A program made the translations under genes and the position numbers. 64,000 nucleotides of DNA from Fistulifera solaris (taxonomy: Eukaryota > Bacillariophyta > Bacillariophyceae > Naviculales > Stauroneidaceae): positions 372,001 to 436,000 of the forward strand of contig AP026151.1 in assembly GCA_030295235.1 (NCBI GenBank), given 5' to 3'. Under the pieces are notes generated by a model. The model was given only the letters and a program-made list of their open reading frames with translations, was not told the DNA's origin and did not search any database. Below are positions 1-10,716 of the stretch, one piece after another. How positions within the stretch are numbered: position 1 is the stretch's first letter; each line of letters begins with the position of its first letter.

Positions 1-489
1 GGCGGACCGCAAATCTTGTGACGCATCGGCCTTTTTCAAGTAATCCAAATTAAAGAGCGAGGCCCAATACGCCTTGGTCATGGCAAAGAACGTGATCGGA
101 TTCAACGAAGCTTTGAGAATATACGGAATGTGCAGCCAACTATTCTTCTTTTTTCTTCTTGGTGCTGGTTAGCTTCTTATTTACTTCTGTTTTGAGCGAG
201 GCCTTTTCGTTGCTTCGACTTTCGCTTTTGTTTTGGCGGTAGCGCTGACCGTCGCGGCGGCAAGTTTGGCCGTATCGACTATTTCTTCTTCCTCCTCGTC
301 ATCTTCCAATTCATTTTCCTCTTCTTCTTCTTCTTCTTCGGTCGTCAAGAGTGTTTCGTCCGATACAGTGGCACCTCCCCGGCCGACGGCAGTGATGAGC
401 GCCGGCGTTCGAATTTGAAAAGCATCAGCCTCGTGAGTCATCAGTGCCGCTAATAGGGCACTGATGGCAACGGCCCACAATCGCACCAT
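1..489 (-). CDS. Unknown plastid-type or secreted protein, 3' end outside window
   Basis: The N-terminus is a clear signal peptide (MVRLWAVAISALLAALMTHE) followed by ADAF, which fits the diatom plastid-targeting motif with Phe just after the cleavage site. Then comes a strongly acidic Glu run (about residues 50-70) and a basic Lys/Arg stretch near residue 100. A 45-bp GT-AG intron at 140-184 joins in frame to a second exon that starts NWLHIPYILKASLNP and runs off the window at base 1. Without the intron the frame would stop at 181. I do not recognise the family. The exon-2 text (aromatic, with FFAMTKAYWASLFN) could be membrane-associated, but this is a guess. A plastid role is inferred only from the N-terminus. 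Confidence 0.6.
140..184 (-). other. Very short intron (45 bp)
   Basis: Donor GTAAAT and acceptor AATAG, with a possible CTAAC branch site in the middle. Removing it keeps one frame from the acidic tail into the next exon. It is shorter than every other intron inferred in this window (57-124 bp). Confidence 0.5.
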
Positions 490-861
490 GGCCGTTATTG
501 AAGTTTCACAAATAATAATGGTTTGTTGTGTTGCAAAACGAGAGCCTGTGGGGAGTTTCGTTCGTCGTGTTGGTGGCGTCCGTTTGTCGTTGCGAAAATT
601 ACACGTGGTGTCTTTCCGGGGTCATGCAATTGAACTCGGGACCTAACAATCGTGACTCGTGCGACGACGCCAATCAGAAGTCGAAGCCAACAAGATCAAC
701 TAGAGATCGCATTGACTAGAATATAGTAATGAAAATGATCTCCTATTTATAGCATTGATCTAGAGAAGATACAGCAAAACGCAAGATGAATCATGCACTT
801 CTACTGGTATATAGTTTACTTTCATCAATGAGCAGCAGCACAACTCCAACATCCAGATTTT
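490..861. other. Intergenic, promoter side of the gene at 1-489
   Basis: The 5' flank of the leftmost gene and the 3' flank of IspG. I see no gene, repeat or RNA here. Confidence 0.5.
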
Positions 862-3299
862 TTATGCGGCAGCGACAGTTTCTTCTGCCTCAACTTCTTC
901 CTTGTCCGTCCACATATCATACTCTTTGATGAGTTCTACCAAGGCTTCTACGGCTTGCTCGTTGGGAATGTTCTTTCGCACCACTTCCTTTCCGTAGTAC
1001 AAATCGACCTTTCCGGGTAAAGTTCCGACGTAACCAAAGTCCGCATCCGCCATTTCTCCGGGTCCATTGACAATGCATCCCATGACCGCAATTGTGACAC
1101 CGGGCAAGTGTCCGGTAGCCTCCTGGATGCTGGCGGTCGTTTCCTGCAAGTCAAATAGCGTTCGACCACAGGATGGGCACGAGACGAATTCAGTCTTTGT
1201 GTTCCTCATACGACTTCCTTGCAACAGAGAGAACGAAGTGGTTCGGAGGAAATCGACAGAAAATGGGGATGACGATCCAGTGTGATCAATCATCACACCG
1301 TCTCCATTACCATCCGTGAGCAGTGATCCTACTTTGGTACCAAGTTGGAGCGCTAGCTCGTTCGAGTCGCTGGTATCGGTCTTGAACTGGTGAATCACCG
1401 CGACATTGATTTCCTCTTTCTTCAGAATCTCGAAGACGCGACGAGAGGCATGGAGAGAAGATAGCTCCTCCTTGATATTGAGAAGAGCCATGACAGGATT
1501 TAACTCTTTCATCTTGGCCAAAGATTCCTCGCTCTCATCTCCTCTGATGGTCACTGCAAGTCGAATGGCACCGGCGGGTAGCTGGAGCAACATCAAAGAC
1601 CGTTAGCCGACGAAACAGAGTAATGCAGTCATTCAAAAACCCTTACCTTTCCACCGCAAGCAATGGCGTCCTCCAGATCCATCAAAGCCACAGCATTCGG
1701 AAGAGGGTCTTTCTCGAGCTCTTCCGCAGGAACTATCACTCCCATGCTAACTTCGATCAGGCGACGAATGCCTGTACGGGCAACAGTATCCGACGAGGGC
1801 GGAACCTTTCGCAGCAAGATGGAATCGGTCGTGGCAATGTCTTTGAAGGGCATACCGACTGCCGTTTTGCAGCCCAACTCCTTGTAAAGATATTGAACAT
1901 TCTCTTTGCTAAACATTTCAGGGCCAACCACACTCAAGACCGAGCCATCACGATGCAAAAATCCTCGAACATCCACAGCATCACCTTCCTGTTGGGCCGG
2001 CAAGTCGCCCTGGCGGCGCTTGAAACTCGTAATATCGCGTGTGTCGACATATTTCTTTACAGCAGCCTGTCGCTTTGCCGAATCCTCGTTCGTAGCGGCC
2101 AATCGAGACTCGGCGATTTCGGCCAATCGGTTGCAGGGCTCGTATTCAAACTCGGGGTCTTCCGTCAGCGAAACGCGCACCGTATCTCCCAAACCATCGG
2201 CCAAAGAGTACCGATACCAATGGCCGATTTCATTCGTCCATCTTCTCCTTCACCGGCCTCGGTAACTCCCAAATGCAGAGGATAATCCCATCCCAAGCGG
2301 TACATTTCGGCGGCCAACAAACGGTACGACTGCACCATCACCAAAGGATTACTGGCCTTCATACTAAAGACAAAGTTGTGGTAATCCAGACTGCGGCAAA
2401 TATCGGCGAATTCAATGGCCGATTCGACCATACCCCGCGGCGTGTCACCGTAGAACGACAAAACCCGGGAGGACAGCGACCCGTGGTTGGTCCCAATGCG
2501 CATGCACCGATTCAAATCTTTGCATTTTTCTACCAAAGGCTGCAAGGCTTCCACCAAATAACCACGCTCGCTGAAGAAATCTTCTTCCGTTTCGTAGACC
2601 TTTTCTTCAAAATCTTTGCGTCCATCGGCAAAGTTCCCCGGATTGATGCGAATCTTTTCCACGGCTTCGGCGACCATGAGTGCCACGACGGGCTGGAAGT
2701 GCATATCCGCACAGAGAGGAATATCGTATCCCTTTTTGTTGAGACCTTCACGAATCGCCAAACACGCCTTGGCTTCGCGTTTTCCTTGCACCGTGACACG
2801 GACCAAATCGAACCCTTTGTCGGCACAGCGCATCACTTGTTCAATGGTCGCATCGACATCGGCGGTATTGGTGGTCGCCATGGTTTGTCGGACGATGGGA
2901 TGATCGGAACCGAAACTGATGGGACCGCACGACACGGAACGTGTCTTGCGGCGGGAAACGGTGTACAAATCTTCGCAATATTGACCGAGAGGGCCGAACT
3001 GTTCGTCGCGAGCGCCGGTTTTGTGCGATGGAGTCCACAATATATCCTTCGGAGTCAAAATCGTGGACTGAATAGAAGCGAAGGAATCATGCGAGTGTTA
3101 GAGACAGAAAAGTGTTCAAAAGAGCATTCAATTAATAGGAAACAAGAGATTCATTCGTTCTGTTAGCACAGAAAATTGCGCCTCAACCTACCATTTGCAG
3201 CTGCGTAGAAGAGCCAAACGCCTTCGGCTTGGCCGTAAAGGCCGAAGCAACATCATTGCTGACTAAGAAAGCAAACAGAGTATACGATAGCTTCACCAT
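862..3299 (-). CDS. ispG: IspG/GcpE, 4-hydroxy-3-methylbut-2-enyl diphosphate synthase, plastid
   Basis: Converts MEcPP to HMBPP in the plastid MEP isoprenoid pathway and carries a [4Fe-4S] cluster. Exon 1 (3192-3299) encodes the signal plus VASAFTAKPK, a textbook diatom ASAF site. Introns are at 3068-3191 and 1582-1646, both in phase. The body has the TIM-barrel part (GPISFGSDHPIVRQTM, RINPGNF, RIGTNHGSLS) and a long middle insert typical of plant-type HDS. The C-terminal Fe-S domain has CPSCGR and GCIVNGPGE. Expected length is about 749 aa, the usual size for the plant form. One apparent frame break sits at 2203-2205, where three A (T on the coding strand) stand for an expected four; it falls in IGIGTLLADGLGDT. 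I treat it as a probable consensus error. Confidence 0.93.
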
Positions 3300-3567
3300 G
3301 GTTAATTATTTGCGAAAATATCGCCATTCCAAGCAAATGCCTCGTGCTGGGCAAGAGCGGTTGAAGTTCGACGCCGTTTCACATCATTTTCAGCCGACGC
3401 ACGAGGAGTCGACCTACGAAGGACGGACGACACTTAGTCACTGTCGTCGTAAAGTAGGAAACCCCAACGAAGTTGTGACGTGTGCATCGAAAATGAAAGG
3501 TATACTATTGAACGCTAACCTTACTAGACTATGTCTGATACGGAGTAAAAAGTTTGGAGTATCTAGG

Positions 3568-3641
3568 AAAGGACGCTAAAATTCTGCCTCTCAGTACAAG
3601 TTTCTACGTAGAGCCTACGGCGAGGTAGAATTTTAACGTCG
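3568..3641. repeat. Dispersed hairpin repeat, copy 1
   Basis: About 74 bp with inverted ends: 3572-3590 pairs with 3622-3640 (17 of 19 positions) around a core containing TCTACGTAGA. A second copy lies at 49085-49156. The repeat is in the 400-bp gap between the start of IspG and the end of the MORN gene. It could be a MITE-like element or a structured 3' or terminator element. The rest of the gap 3300-3698 shows nothing convincing. Confidence 0.65.
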
Positions 3642-3698
3642 TTTCTAGTTAAGGACGTATATCTAGTACCGGTAGCTACTTTTTCTTTAACAACTCAA

Positions 3699-5975
3699 TT
3701 ACTCTCCCATGACCGTAAACCCAGCTTTGCGATGAATGTGCCCCATATCCGATTGAAAACTGAGCGGGATCATGAAATCTTTCTTCTTATCGTCGGGCTC
3801 GGTCTCTTCGTCCGTCGGATCACCGTTTTCCATGTCAATCCCGTCGGGTATGACCATAATTCGGCCCATTTTCATAGTCCCTTGACCATCAATCAAGTCT
3901 TCGCGAAAGCGTCCTTCGTAGACAGCACCATTGGTAAACGTGATGGTTCCGCGTCCTTCGCGACGACCGTTACTGAACAATCCATTGTAGGCTTGACCAC
4001 CGGGATAGACCGCAGAGCCACGTCCATCCATGGCATTGTTGACCCAACTGCCATCGTAGGTAAATCCATCCGAGGAACGTAGCACTCCAAGACCGTGCCT
4101 CTTTCCGTCCTTCCATTCGCCATCGTATACCGATCCGTCGGGCCAAGTGAAGGTTCCGCGCCCACAAAATTGATTGTCACGAAACTGACCACTGTACACC
4201 GATCCATCGGGTAAGTGATAAGTGCCAGTACCATGTCGCAGCATTTCTTTGAACTCTCCTTCGTAACGACTGACTTTGTCGGGAGCGGATGTCGACGACA
4301 CCGTCTTCTTGTGGGTATTCTTGCGAGTCTGATAGTAGTAGTAAATACCCGCTCCATGGATCTTTCCGTACGTAAAGTCTCCCTTGTAAATGATGCGCTT
4401 CCGGTCCGACGACAGGATGGTACCAGCTCCGTGTTCCTTGTCTTGGTACCATTCGCCTTCGTACAAAAATCCATTTGTGTACAAACAAACGCCCCGGCCG
4501 TGTCTTTGCGAATTCAACATTTCACCTTCGTAAATGACATACTTCGCAGGAGGTGTCTTGTTCGTACCGTCCTCGGAGGGTGGCTGCGGTTTTTGATAAT
4601 ACAAGTAATGCGCCGCCCTCCATCGAGCCGCTGCCGCATCGCCGGCGGAAGGTAACTTGACAGTCGTAGTTCCGTTGACGTTGCTGCTGTTCTTGGTCGC
4701 CAAATTCCGATTGCGACTGGCGGAATGACTCGATGGAGTTCGTTTGAGGGAAAAAGACTTGGAAGGACCTGTTTTCAAAGCCACGGGCGTAATGGCGGAA
4801 GCGACCGAGTCGGTCATGGCGACCAATGGCATGGGAGGCGCTTCAATGTCATCCACTACTTTTTTCTGCAACGATGGTGACAGTGTACTGCTGCGCCGAC
4901 GTCGCTGCTGTGGCTCGTCGTCGTGTTCAGCTCGTTTTTTCCACGACAATTGACGCTTTCGTGTCGGACGCTCCATCGATTCCTCAAAAGTCGCCGATTG
5001 TCGTCGTTTCCGAGACCGAATTTGCTTCTGCGGCAAGGGTAATAGAGCCGCTGGCAATGCATAATACCCGTCTCTCTCTCCAAGGATCCAATGAGTTCAA
5101 AAGTGCCGTATTGATTCTCTCCGGTTCCACGAACCAGGATATGTCCAACAGGAAGTAGACCACCGTTAACAGTCTCTTTTGTTTTCGCCGCGACCATCAT
5201 CATGTCTTTCTGGAAAACACGCCCTGGCATTCGCTGCGGGCGTGGCATTCAAACAAATGCAGAACTTTTCCGGAACCGGCAGAGCTTGTGGTTTCTTTCG
5301 TCCGACGGTCGTTTCGAAATATCCCTGCCAAGCACCCGAAGGAGGACATTCGTTGGAATATTTCGTGCCGGCGTCGGTGAACTCGGGATCGTCCGGCTTC
5401 ACCTTGTCAGCAAATGTGCGTCTTCGGGGAGTTGCCAGTGTTGTTTCGTCGAGCGATCCTACTTTTTCGGAAGTCGTTTCTTGCTGATGTGAAGCAGGTG
5501 TACCTGATTTCGAGATTTCCACGGCATCATTTGACAGCTGATTATTGGGAGGGTCAGTGATGGATTCTTCGACTTTCAAGTTTTCAGCCGGGCCATCATC
5601 ATTGTTCTGTTTCTCTTCTTCTTTATTTTCTGAATTATCCTTTGCTTCTTCTTTATGTTTCGTATTCATTTCGTCGTTTGTTGACTGGTTCGCTTCCGGC
5701 AAAGTAGTATTGACCGTATTCGTATTGCTGTCCATTTCGTCGTTGATTGCCACTTCATTCTTTGTTGACTTGGGAGTTTCTTCTTCTCTATCGTAGTCGA
5801 TTCCTCGTTCGAGTGGTATTTCTATTTCGTGCGGTGATACCGGACGTTCCCACGTATACGCAAAGGGCATGGAGGCGATTTTGGCGCTATCCACGAATTC
5901 CGCTCCAAAACACCATCGACCTTTCCACGTCCAAACACTCCCATCTTTTTCTATTTTACCCTTTAAAGCAATCAT
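3699..5975 (-). CDS. MORN-repeat protein with extended N-terminal region
   Basis: Nine MORN repeats of the YEGEW...HGxGT type fill the C-terminal half (for example YEGEWYQDKEHGAGT and YDGEWKDGKRHGLGV). MORN repeats usually bind membranes or act as protein scaffolds. The N-terminus starts MIALKGKIEKDGSVWTWKG at 5975. An acidic low-complexity linker follows, then two conserved-looking blocks (PPSGAWQGYFE; VRGTGENQYGTFELIGSLE) and a basic serine-rich stretch before the repeats. The locus is split by two apparent indels, one in a C run at 5222-5224 and one in the (TC)n run at 5071-5080. Reading across them gives one protein of about 758 aa. Alternatively these are separate genes, but the second block has no good start of its own. 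Upstream of 5975 the frame stays open, but its text is not protein-like. Confidence 0.75.
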
Positions 5976-6245
5976 TTTCGTATTAAGTAACAAAAACGAA
6001 AGCGTCAAAATACAGAATGATAGAGGAAACAGAAACAAAATAGAGAAGGCAGTTTGCAATCTGCTTTTGTTGTGCTTGCAGTAATCGCGGTGGAGGGAAA
6101 TTTGGACGGCGGCCGACTGTCTCACGACTGAAAAGCAAGTCACGAAAACATCCACCAATAAGCAAGGCGGAAAAGTTAAGGTTAAGGACATGAGAAAGAA
6201 TCACTCCGGAGTACAGTAAGGCTTACAGTACAAGTATTTATGAAA

Positions 6246-8222
6246 GAATTCTGGAATCAGTGTCTGACAACATAGAGTTAACAGAGATTCTGTATGGATT
6301 TTAGAAATTGTTTGCGGTCAAACAAAGATTCTGTGGTCGATCCAGAAATTCTGGAATCGGTAATTTTGATCAAACATAGATTCTGTGGTCGTTCCAGAAA
6401 TTCTGGACTGTTTGTTTTGACTAATACAGAGATTCTGTGGTCGTTCCAGAAATTCTGGAATCGGGAATTTGGGCTGGTCGTTCCAGAAATAATTCAGGAA
6501 TTGTTGTTTTGGGTCAAACAGAGATTCCGTGGTCGTTCCAGAAATTCTGGAATCGGTGATTTGGATCGAACAGAAATTCTTTTGTCATTCCAGAAATTCT
6601 GGAAAGTGTGTTTTGGATCTAACAGACATCAAATTTGGGAAATGTTGTATTGGGTCAAATAGAGATTCTGTGGCTATTCCAGAAATTCTGGAATCGGGGC
6701 TTTGGGTCAAACCGAGATTCTGTGGTCGAATCAAGATGATAGAATCTATACTTTGGAACAAACAGAGATGCGGTGGTTGTTCCAGAAATTCTGGAATGGG
6801 TGTTTTGGGTCGACCAGAGATTCCGTGTGTTTCGGAGCAAACAGAGATTCCGTGGTCGTTCCGGAAATTCTGGAAGCGAAGCTTTGGGTCAAACAGCGAT
6901 TCTGTGGTCGTTCCGGAAATTCAGGAATCGGTGATATGGATCAAACAGAGATTCTGTATTCGTTCAGGATATTCGGGAATGGTTGTATTGGGTCATACGA
7001 AAGTCTGTGGTCGTTTCAGAAAATCTGGAATATGTTTTTTTGGTACAAACAGAGATTTGGTAGTCGTTCCAGAAATTCTGGAATCGGTAGTTTGGGTCGC
7101 ATAGAGACTATGTTGTCGTTCCAGAAATTCTGGAAGTGAGTCGAACAGAGATTCTGTGGTCGCTCAACAAATTTTGGAAGTGGTGGTTTGGATCAAACAG
7201 AGGTTCTTTAGTCCTTCCAGGTATTCCGTAATCAGTGTTTTGGATCATACATAAATTCTGTGCCCGTTTCAGATATTCTGGAATGGTTGTATTGGGTCAT
7301 ACGAAAGTCTGTGGTCGTTTCAGAAAATCTGGAATATATTTTTTGGCACAAAGAGAGATTCGGAAGTCGTTCCAGAAATTCTGGAATCGGTAATTTTGGT
7401 CGCATAGCGACTCTGTGGGTTCTCCAGAATTTCTGGAATTTGTAATTTGGGTCAAACAGAGATTCTGTGGTCGTTCCAGAGATTCTGGAATTGGTAATTT
7501 AGGTCAAACAGAGATTCTTTGGTGATTCCAGTTATTCAAATTTGGGTCAAACAGAGACTCTGTGGTAGTTCCAGAAATTCTGGAATCGGTAACTTGGGTC
7601 AAACAGAGATTCTGTGGTCGTTTCAGAAATTCTGGAATCGGAAATTCGGGTAGAAAAGAGATTCTGCGATCTTTCGAAAAAATTCTGGAAGTGGTGACAT
7701 GGATCAAACAGAGATTCGCTAGTCGTTCCAGATATTCTAAAATATCCATTTTGGCACAAACAGAGATTCGGTGGTCGTTCCAGAAATTCTGGAATCTGTA
7801 ATTTGGGTCAAACAGAGACTCTGTGGCTATTCCAGAAATTCTGGAATCGGTACTTTGGGTCGCATAGAGACTCTCTGGGCTCTCCAGAAATTCTGGAATT
7901 TGTATTTTGGGTCAATCAGAGAACCAGAGATTCTGGAATCGGTAATTTAGGTCGCGTAGAGACTCTATGGTAGTTCCAGAAATTCTGGAATTAGTAATTT
8001 AGGTCAAACAGAGATTCTGTGGTAGTTCCAGAAATTCTGGAATCGGCAATATTTGGGTCAAACAGAGATTCTTTGGTAGTTCCAGAAATTCTGGAATCGG
8101 TAATTTGGGTCAAACAGAGATTCTGTGGTAGTTCCAGAAATTCTGGAATCGGTAATTTGGGTCAAAAGAGATTCTGTCAAACAGAGATTCTGTGGTCGTT
8201 CTAGAAATTCTGGACTCGTACA
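6246..8222. repeat. 52-bp tandem satellite with heat-shock-element-like palindromes
   Basis: About 38 degenerate units of 52 bp, consensus GGGTCAAACAGAGATTCTGT then GGTCGTTCCAGAAATTCTGG then AATCGGTAATTT. Each unit holds the palindrome TTCCAGAAATTCTGGAA (8-bp arms, one central base), exact in more than a dozen units. Each arm is a TTCnnGAA pair, the minimal heat-shock-factor site; the two pairs are one base closer than in a perfect four-box element. Because 52 is not a multiple of three, the short ORFs here drift through frames and do not look coding. The array ends about 270 bp upstream of the MORN gene start and about 730 bp beyond the SufS stop. Confidence 0.92.
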
Positions 8223-8953
8223 GAGTAGTGAACATCTAAGCTTGTCGTAATAGACCACTTGTTCAGAAACAGTCCAGCAATAATTGAATTTCCAAGTTTT
8301 ATCTACAACCTTGTTCTAAAAGGCTTGATTCGTGAACAATGAACACCACTTGTTCATAGAGAGGTGTTACCAGTTTCCATCACAAATATATAATTTCACG
8401 GGACACAATTTTGGTGGATCAAGTCACCCTTTAACAACGGATATTTATTCGCCAAAATTGGCTAGAGGAGTAAGGCTTTTTTTGTAGGAACAAACGGTCA
8501 AGAAGTCGGCCGTCAATTTGACCTCCAACGGTATAAATAAGCCACTTTATTAGTAATACTAAATGCCTTCTTCCGACAAAAATACACAATTTTTCATTCT
8601 TTGTACATCATTGATATTTTGAAATTTTCTCAGCTATAAGCTACAGTAGTACTATCAATGACCTGTAGCGAGAAATTTAACATTCATTCGACCATAGTAA
8701 AGTCCAAAAAAACCATGGATTCTCAAAAATCCTACCCCCACACCCCCTTGTCACGGCGAAAGTAAAACTTTTCGGATTCCTCAGAATTCGTGAGATAAAA
8801 TTATTAACAAGAGAAGAAATAAAAAAAAGACTAGAGTTGTGCTACAAAGCTTTATATTATTGGGTAAGGTGCTCTCGAGAAGTATCGAACAATTGAAAAT
8901 AAAACATGAAACATGGATTACTATGTAATGTAGATTATATTGATTGTATATGT
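8223..8953. other. AT-rich intergenic stretch
   Basis: Between the satellite and the SufS stop codon. It is about 30-40% GC with no convincing ORF, RNA or repeat, and likely includes the SufS 3' UTR at its right end. Confidence 0.5.
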
Positions 8954-10354
8954 TTAGATAAAAGGAACAAAAGCGTCGTCAGCTTCGTCGGCGGCATTGT
9001 CTAAGCCGGCAAAGAAATCAACCGTGCGCTTCAATGCAGCAATTAATGCATCAATATCTTCCTTGGTATTGTAGAAATAGCAACTCGCTCGTGCCGAATG
9101 AGGAATTCCGAGTTCCGCATGCAACGGCTGACAGCAGTGATGTCCGGCCCGCACGGCGATGCCATCCATATCCAAGAAAGTGCTCAGATCGCTGGGATGA
9201 ATCGATTCGTGATAAAAGGCACACAAGGCCGCCCGCTTCTTCGGATCCTTCGGTCCCAACAAAGTCAGCCCGGGAACTGTTTGGAGCTGTTCATACAGAT
9301 ATTCCGCGAGTTCGTGTTCGTACTCTTCAATGTCTTTCATACCAATTTTCTCCAAGTAGTCAATGGCCGCACCCAAACCAATGGCCTGAGCAATGGCGGG
9401 TGTACCGGCTTCAAATCGACCGGGCGCCGCTTGGAAGGTCACGGATTCCAACGTCACTTGATCGATCATTTCACCGCCACTTTTCCAAGGTGGCATTTCG
9501 TTCAACAATTGTTCCTTGCCCCAGAGAAACCCGATCCCCGTCGGACCGCACATTTTGTGCCCCGATGCTGCCAAAAAGTCCACTCCAAGATCCTGAACAT
9601 CGACCACCATGTGCGGTAAGGATTGACAAGCGTCCAGTACAATGGCGGCATGCGGGGCATGGCGGCGGACTTTCTGAACAATCTCTTTGACGGGATTGAT
9701 GCACGCCAACACATTCGACACGTGCTGAAAGGCCACAATCTTGGTCCTTTCGTTCAAGTATCCTTCCAATTCGTTGACATTGATTCCTCCCGTTTCGGGA
9801 TCTAAATGAACAAATTTCAGGTTCAAATTCTTTTCCTGTGCCAAGAGCTGCCACGGCACAAAATTGGCGTGATGTTCGGCGACCGTCAACACGATTTCAT
9901 CACCAGCTGCCAAGTTGGCACGTCCGTAACTGTGCGCCACCAAATTGATGGCTTCCGTGGCACCCGATGTAAACACAATTTCATTGCGACTGTATGCGTT
10001 CACAAAATGGGCAACTTTGTCACGCGCGGCTTCGTACGCCGACGTCGCTTCTCGACTGAGCGTATGCGCACCCCGATGCACGTTACTGTTGGTGCGTTCG
10101 TAGTAGCTTTGCAGGACGTCCAAGACGTCTTGGGGCTTTTGGGAAGTGGCGCCGGAATCTAAATAGATGACGGGGGTCTCTTGATCCGTAATGGTGCGTT
10201 TCAGGATGGGAAAATCACCCCTTGTTCGCTCTCCCATGGACGCGGTGGCCGTCGATGCGGCACGTGCGCTGTTGCGCAGCGTTATTTCATTTCGAACCGT
10301 GAAGGCATGACCGCCAGAAACAATGCAGAGGAATAGAAATGGCTGGAAGAACAT
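8954..10354 (-). CDS. sufS: SufS cysteine desulfurase, plastid
   Basis: A PLP enzyme that takes sulfur from cysteine for plastid Fe-S cluster assembly (SUF pathway). The start at 10354 gives MFFQPFLFLCIVSGGHAF, a signal peptide ending in the HAF plastid motif. Family marks in order: YLDSGATSQKP; VFTSGATEAINLVA; AEHHANFVPW; LDACQSLPH; the PLP lysine in SGHKMCGPTG; and the catalytic cysteine in RAGHHCCQP. About 466 aa and unbroken. The frame stays open far upstream, past the 5' leader and into the antisense of the neighbouring LTR up to 10714. I chose the internal Met because it restores the signal peptide. The true promoter has been reduced to about 197 bp before the retroelement. Confidence 0.95.
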   Translation of the reverse strand: MFFQPFLFLCIVSGGHAFTVRNEITLRNSARAASTATASMGERTRGDFPILKRTITDQETPVIYLDSGATSQKPQDVLDVLQSYYERTNSNVHRGAHTLSREATSAYEAARDKVAHFVNAYSRNEIVFTSGATEAINLVAHSYGRANLAAGDEIVLTVAEHHANFVPWQLLAQEKNLNLKFVHLDPETGGINVNELEGYLNERTKIVAFQHVSNVLACINPVKEIVQKVRRHAPHAAIVLDACQSLPHMVVDVQDLGVDFLAASGHKMCGPTGIGFLWGKEQLLNEMPPWKSGGEMIDQVTLESVTFQAAPGRFEAGTPAIAQAIGLGAAIDYLEKIGMKDIEEYEHELAEYLYEQLQTVPGLTLLGPKDPKKRAALCAFYHESIHPSDLSTFLDMDGIAVRAGHHCCQPLHAELGIPHSARASCYFYNTKEDIDALIAALKRTVDFFAGLDNAADEADDAFVPFI

Positions 10355-10546
10355 TATGAGGTTGGCGGTCGAAGAAGCAGAACAAAATGTCGACGAGTTC
10401 AATTTTTTATAAGTAGTTGCTGCGTTCCTGAAAGATACAATTTTTTGAATTTGAATCTTCTTTCTTCTTCTCTCTGTGGAGGTATTTTGCTTGGTGAATG
10501 GAATCACTTGACAAAAGCCCTTCGTCGCTCGACTAAAACTAACATC

Positions 10547-10551
10547 ATTAA
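10547..10551. repeat. Target-site duplication, left (ATTAA)
   Basis: ATTAA directly precedes the left LTR and recurs directly after the right LTR at 16273-16277. A 5-bp duplication is usual for Copia integration. Confidence 0.8.
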
Positions 10552-10716
10552 TATTGATATTGCCCCTCACCGGTGCGACACCAATCAGTGACGCGCCCGA
10601 GGCAATGACACAAAGCCCTCGAATCCAGGACCACTCATCACTCGCAACCAAGTAAACATACCTCATAAATTCGTATAACACTTTTGTTGTCGACTGTGCT
10701 GTTGTAGAGATCAACA
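10552..10716 (+). repeat. 5' LTR
   Basis: 165 bp, matched almost perfectly by 16109-16272. It ends in CA but starts TATTGATATTGCC, not TG. The boundary is set by the flanking ATTAA duplication. Confidence 0.92.

Noticed and set aside
181-646. Plus-strand Ser-rich ORFs opposite the leftmost gene
   Set aside because: They are the antisense of the Glu codon run; the minus strand has the signal peptide and a spliced continuation.
6294-8204. Several ORFs of 60-190 codons inside the 52-bp array, possible repeat protein
   Set aside because: The unit length is not a multiple of three, ORFs occur in all frames and both strands, and none has a start context or continues past the array.
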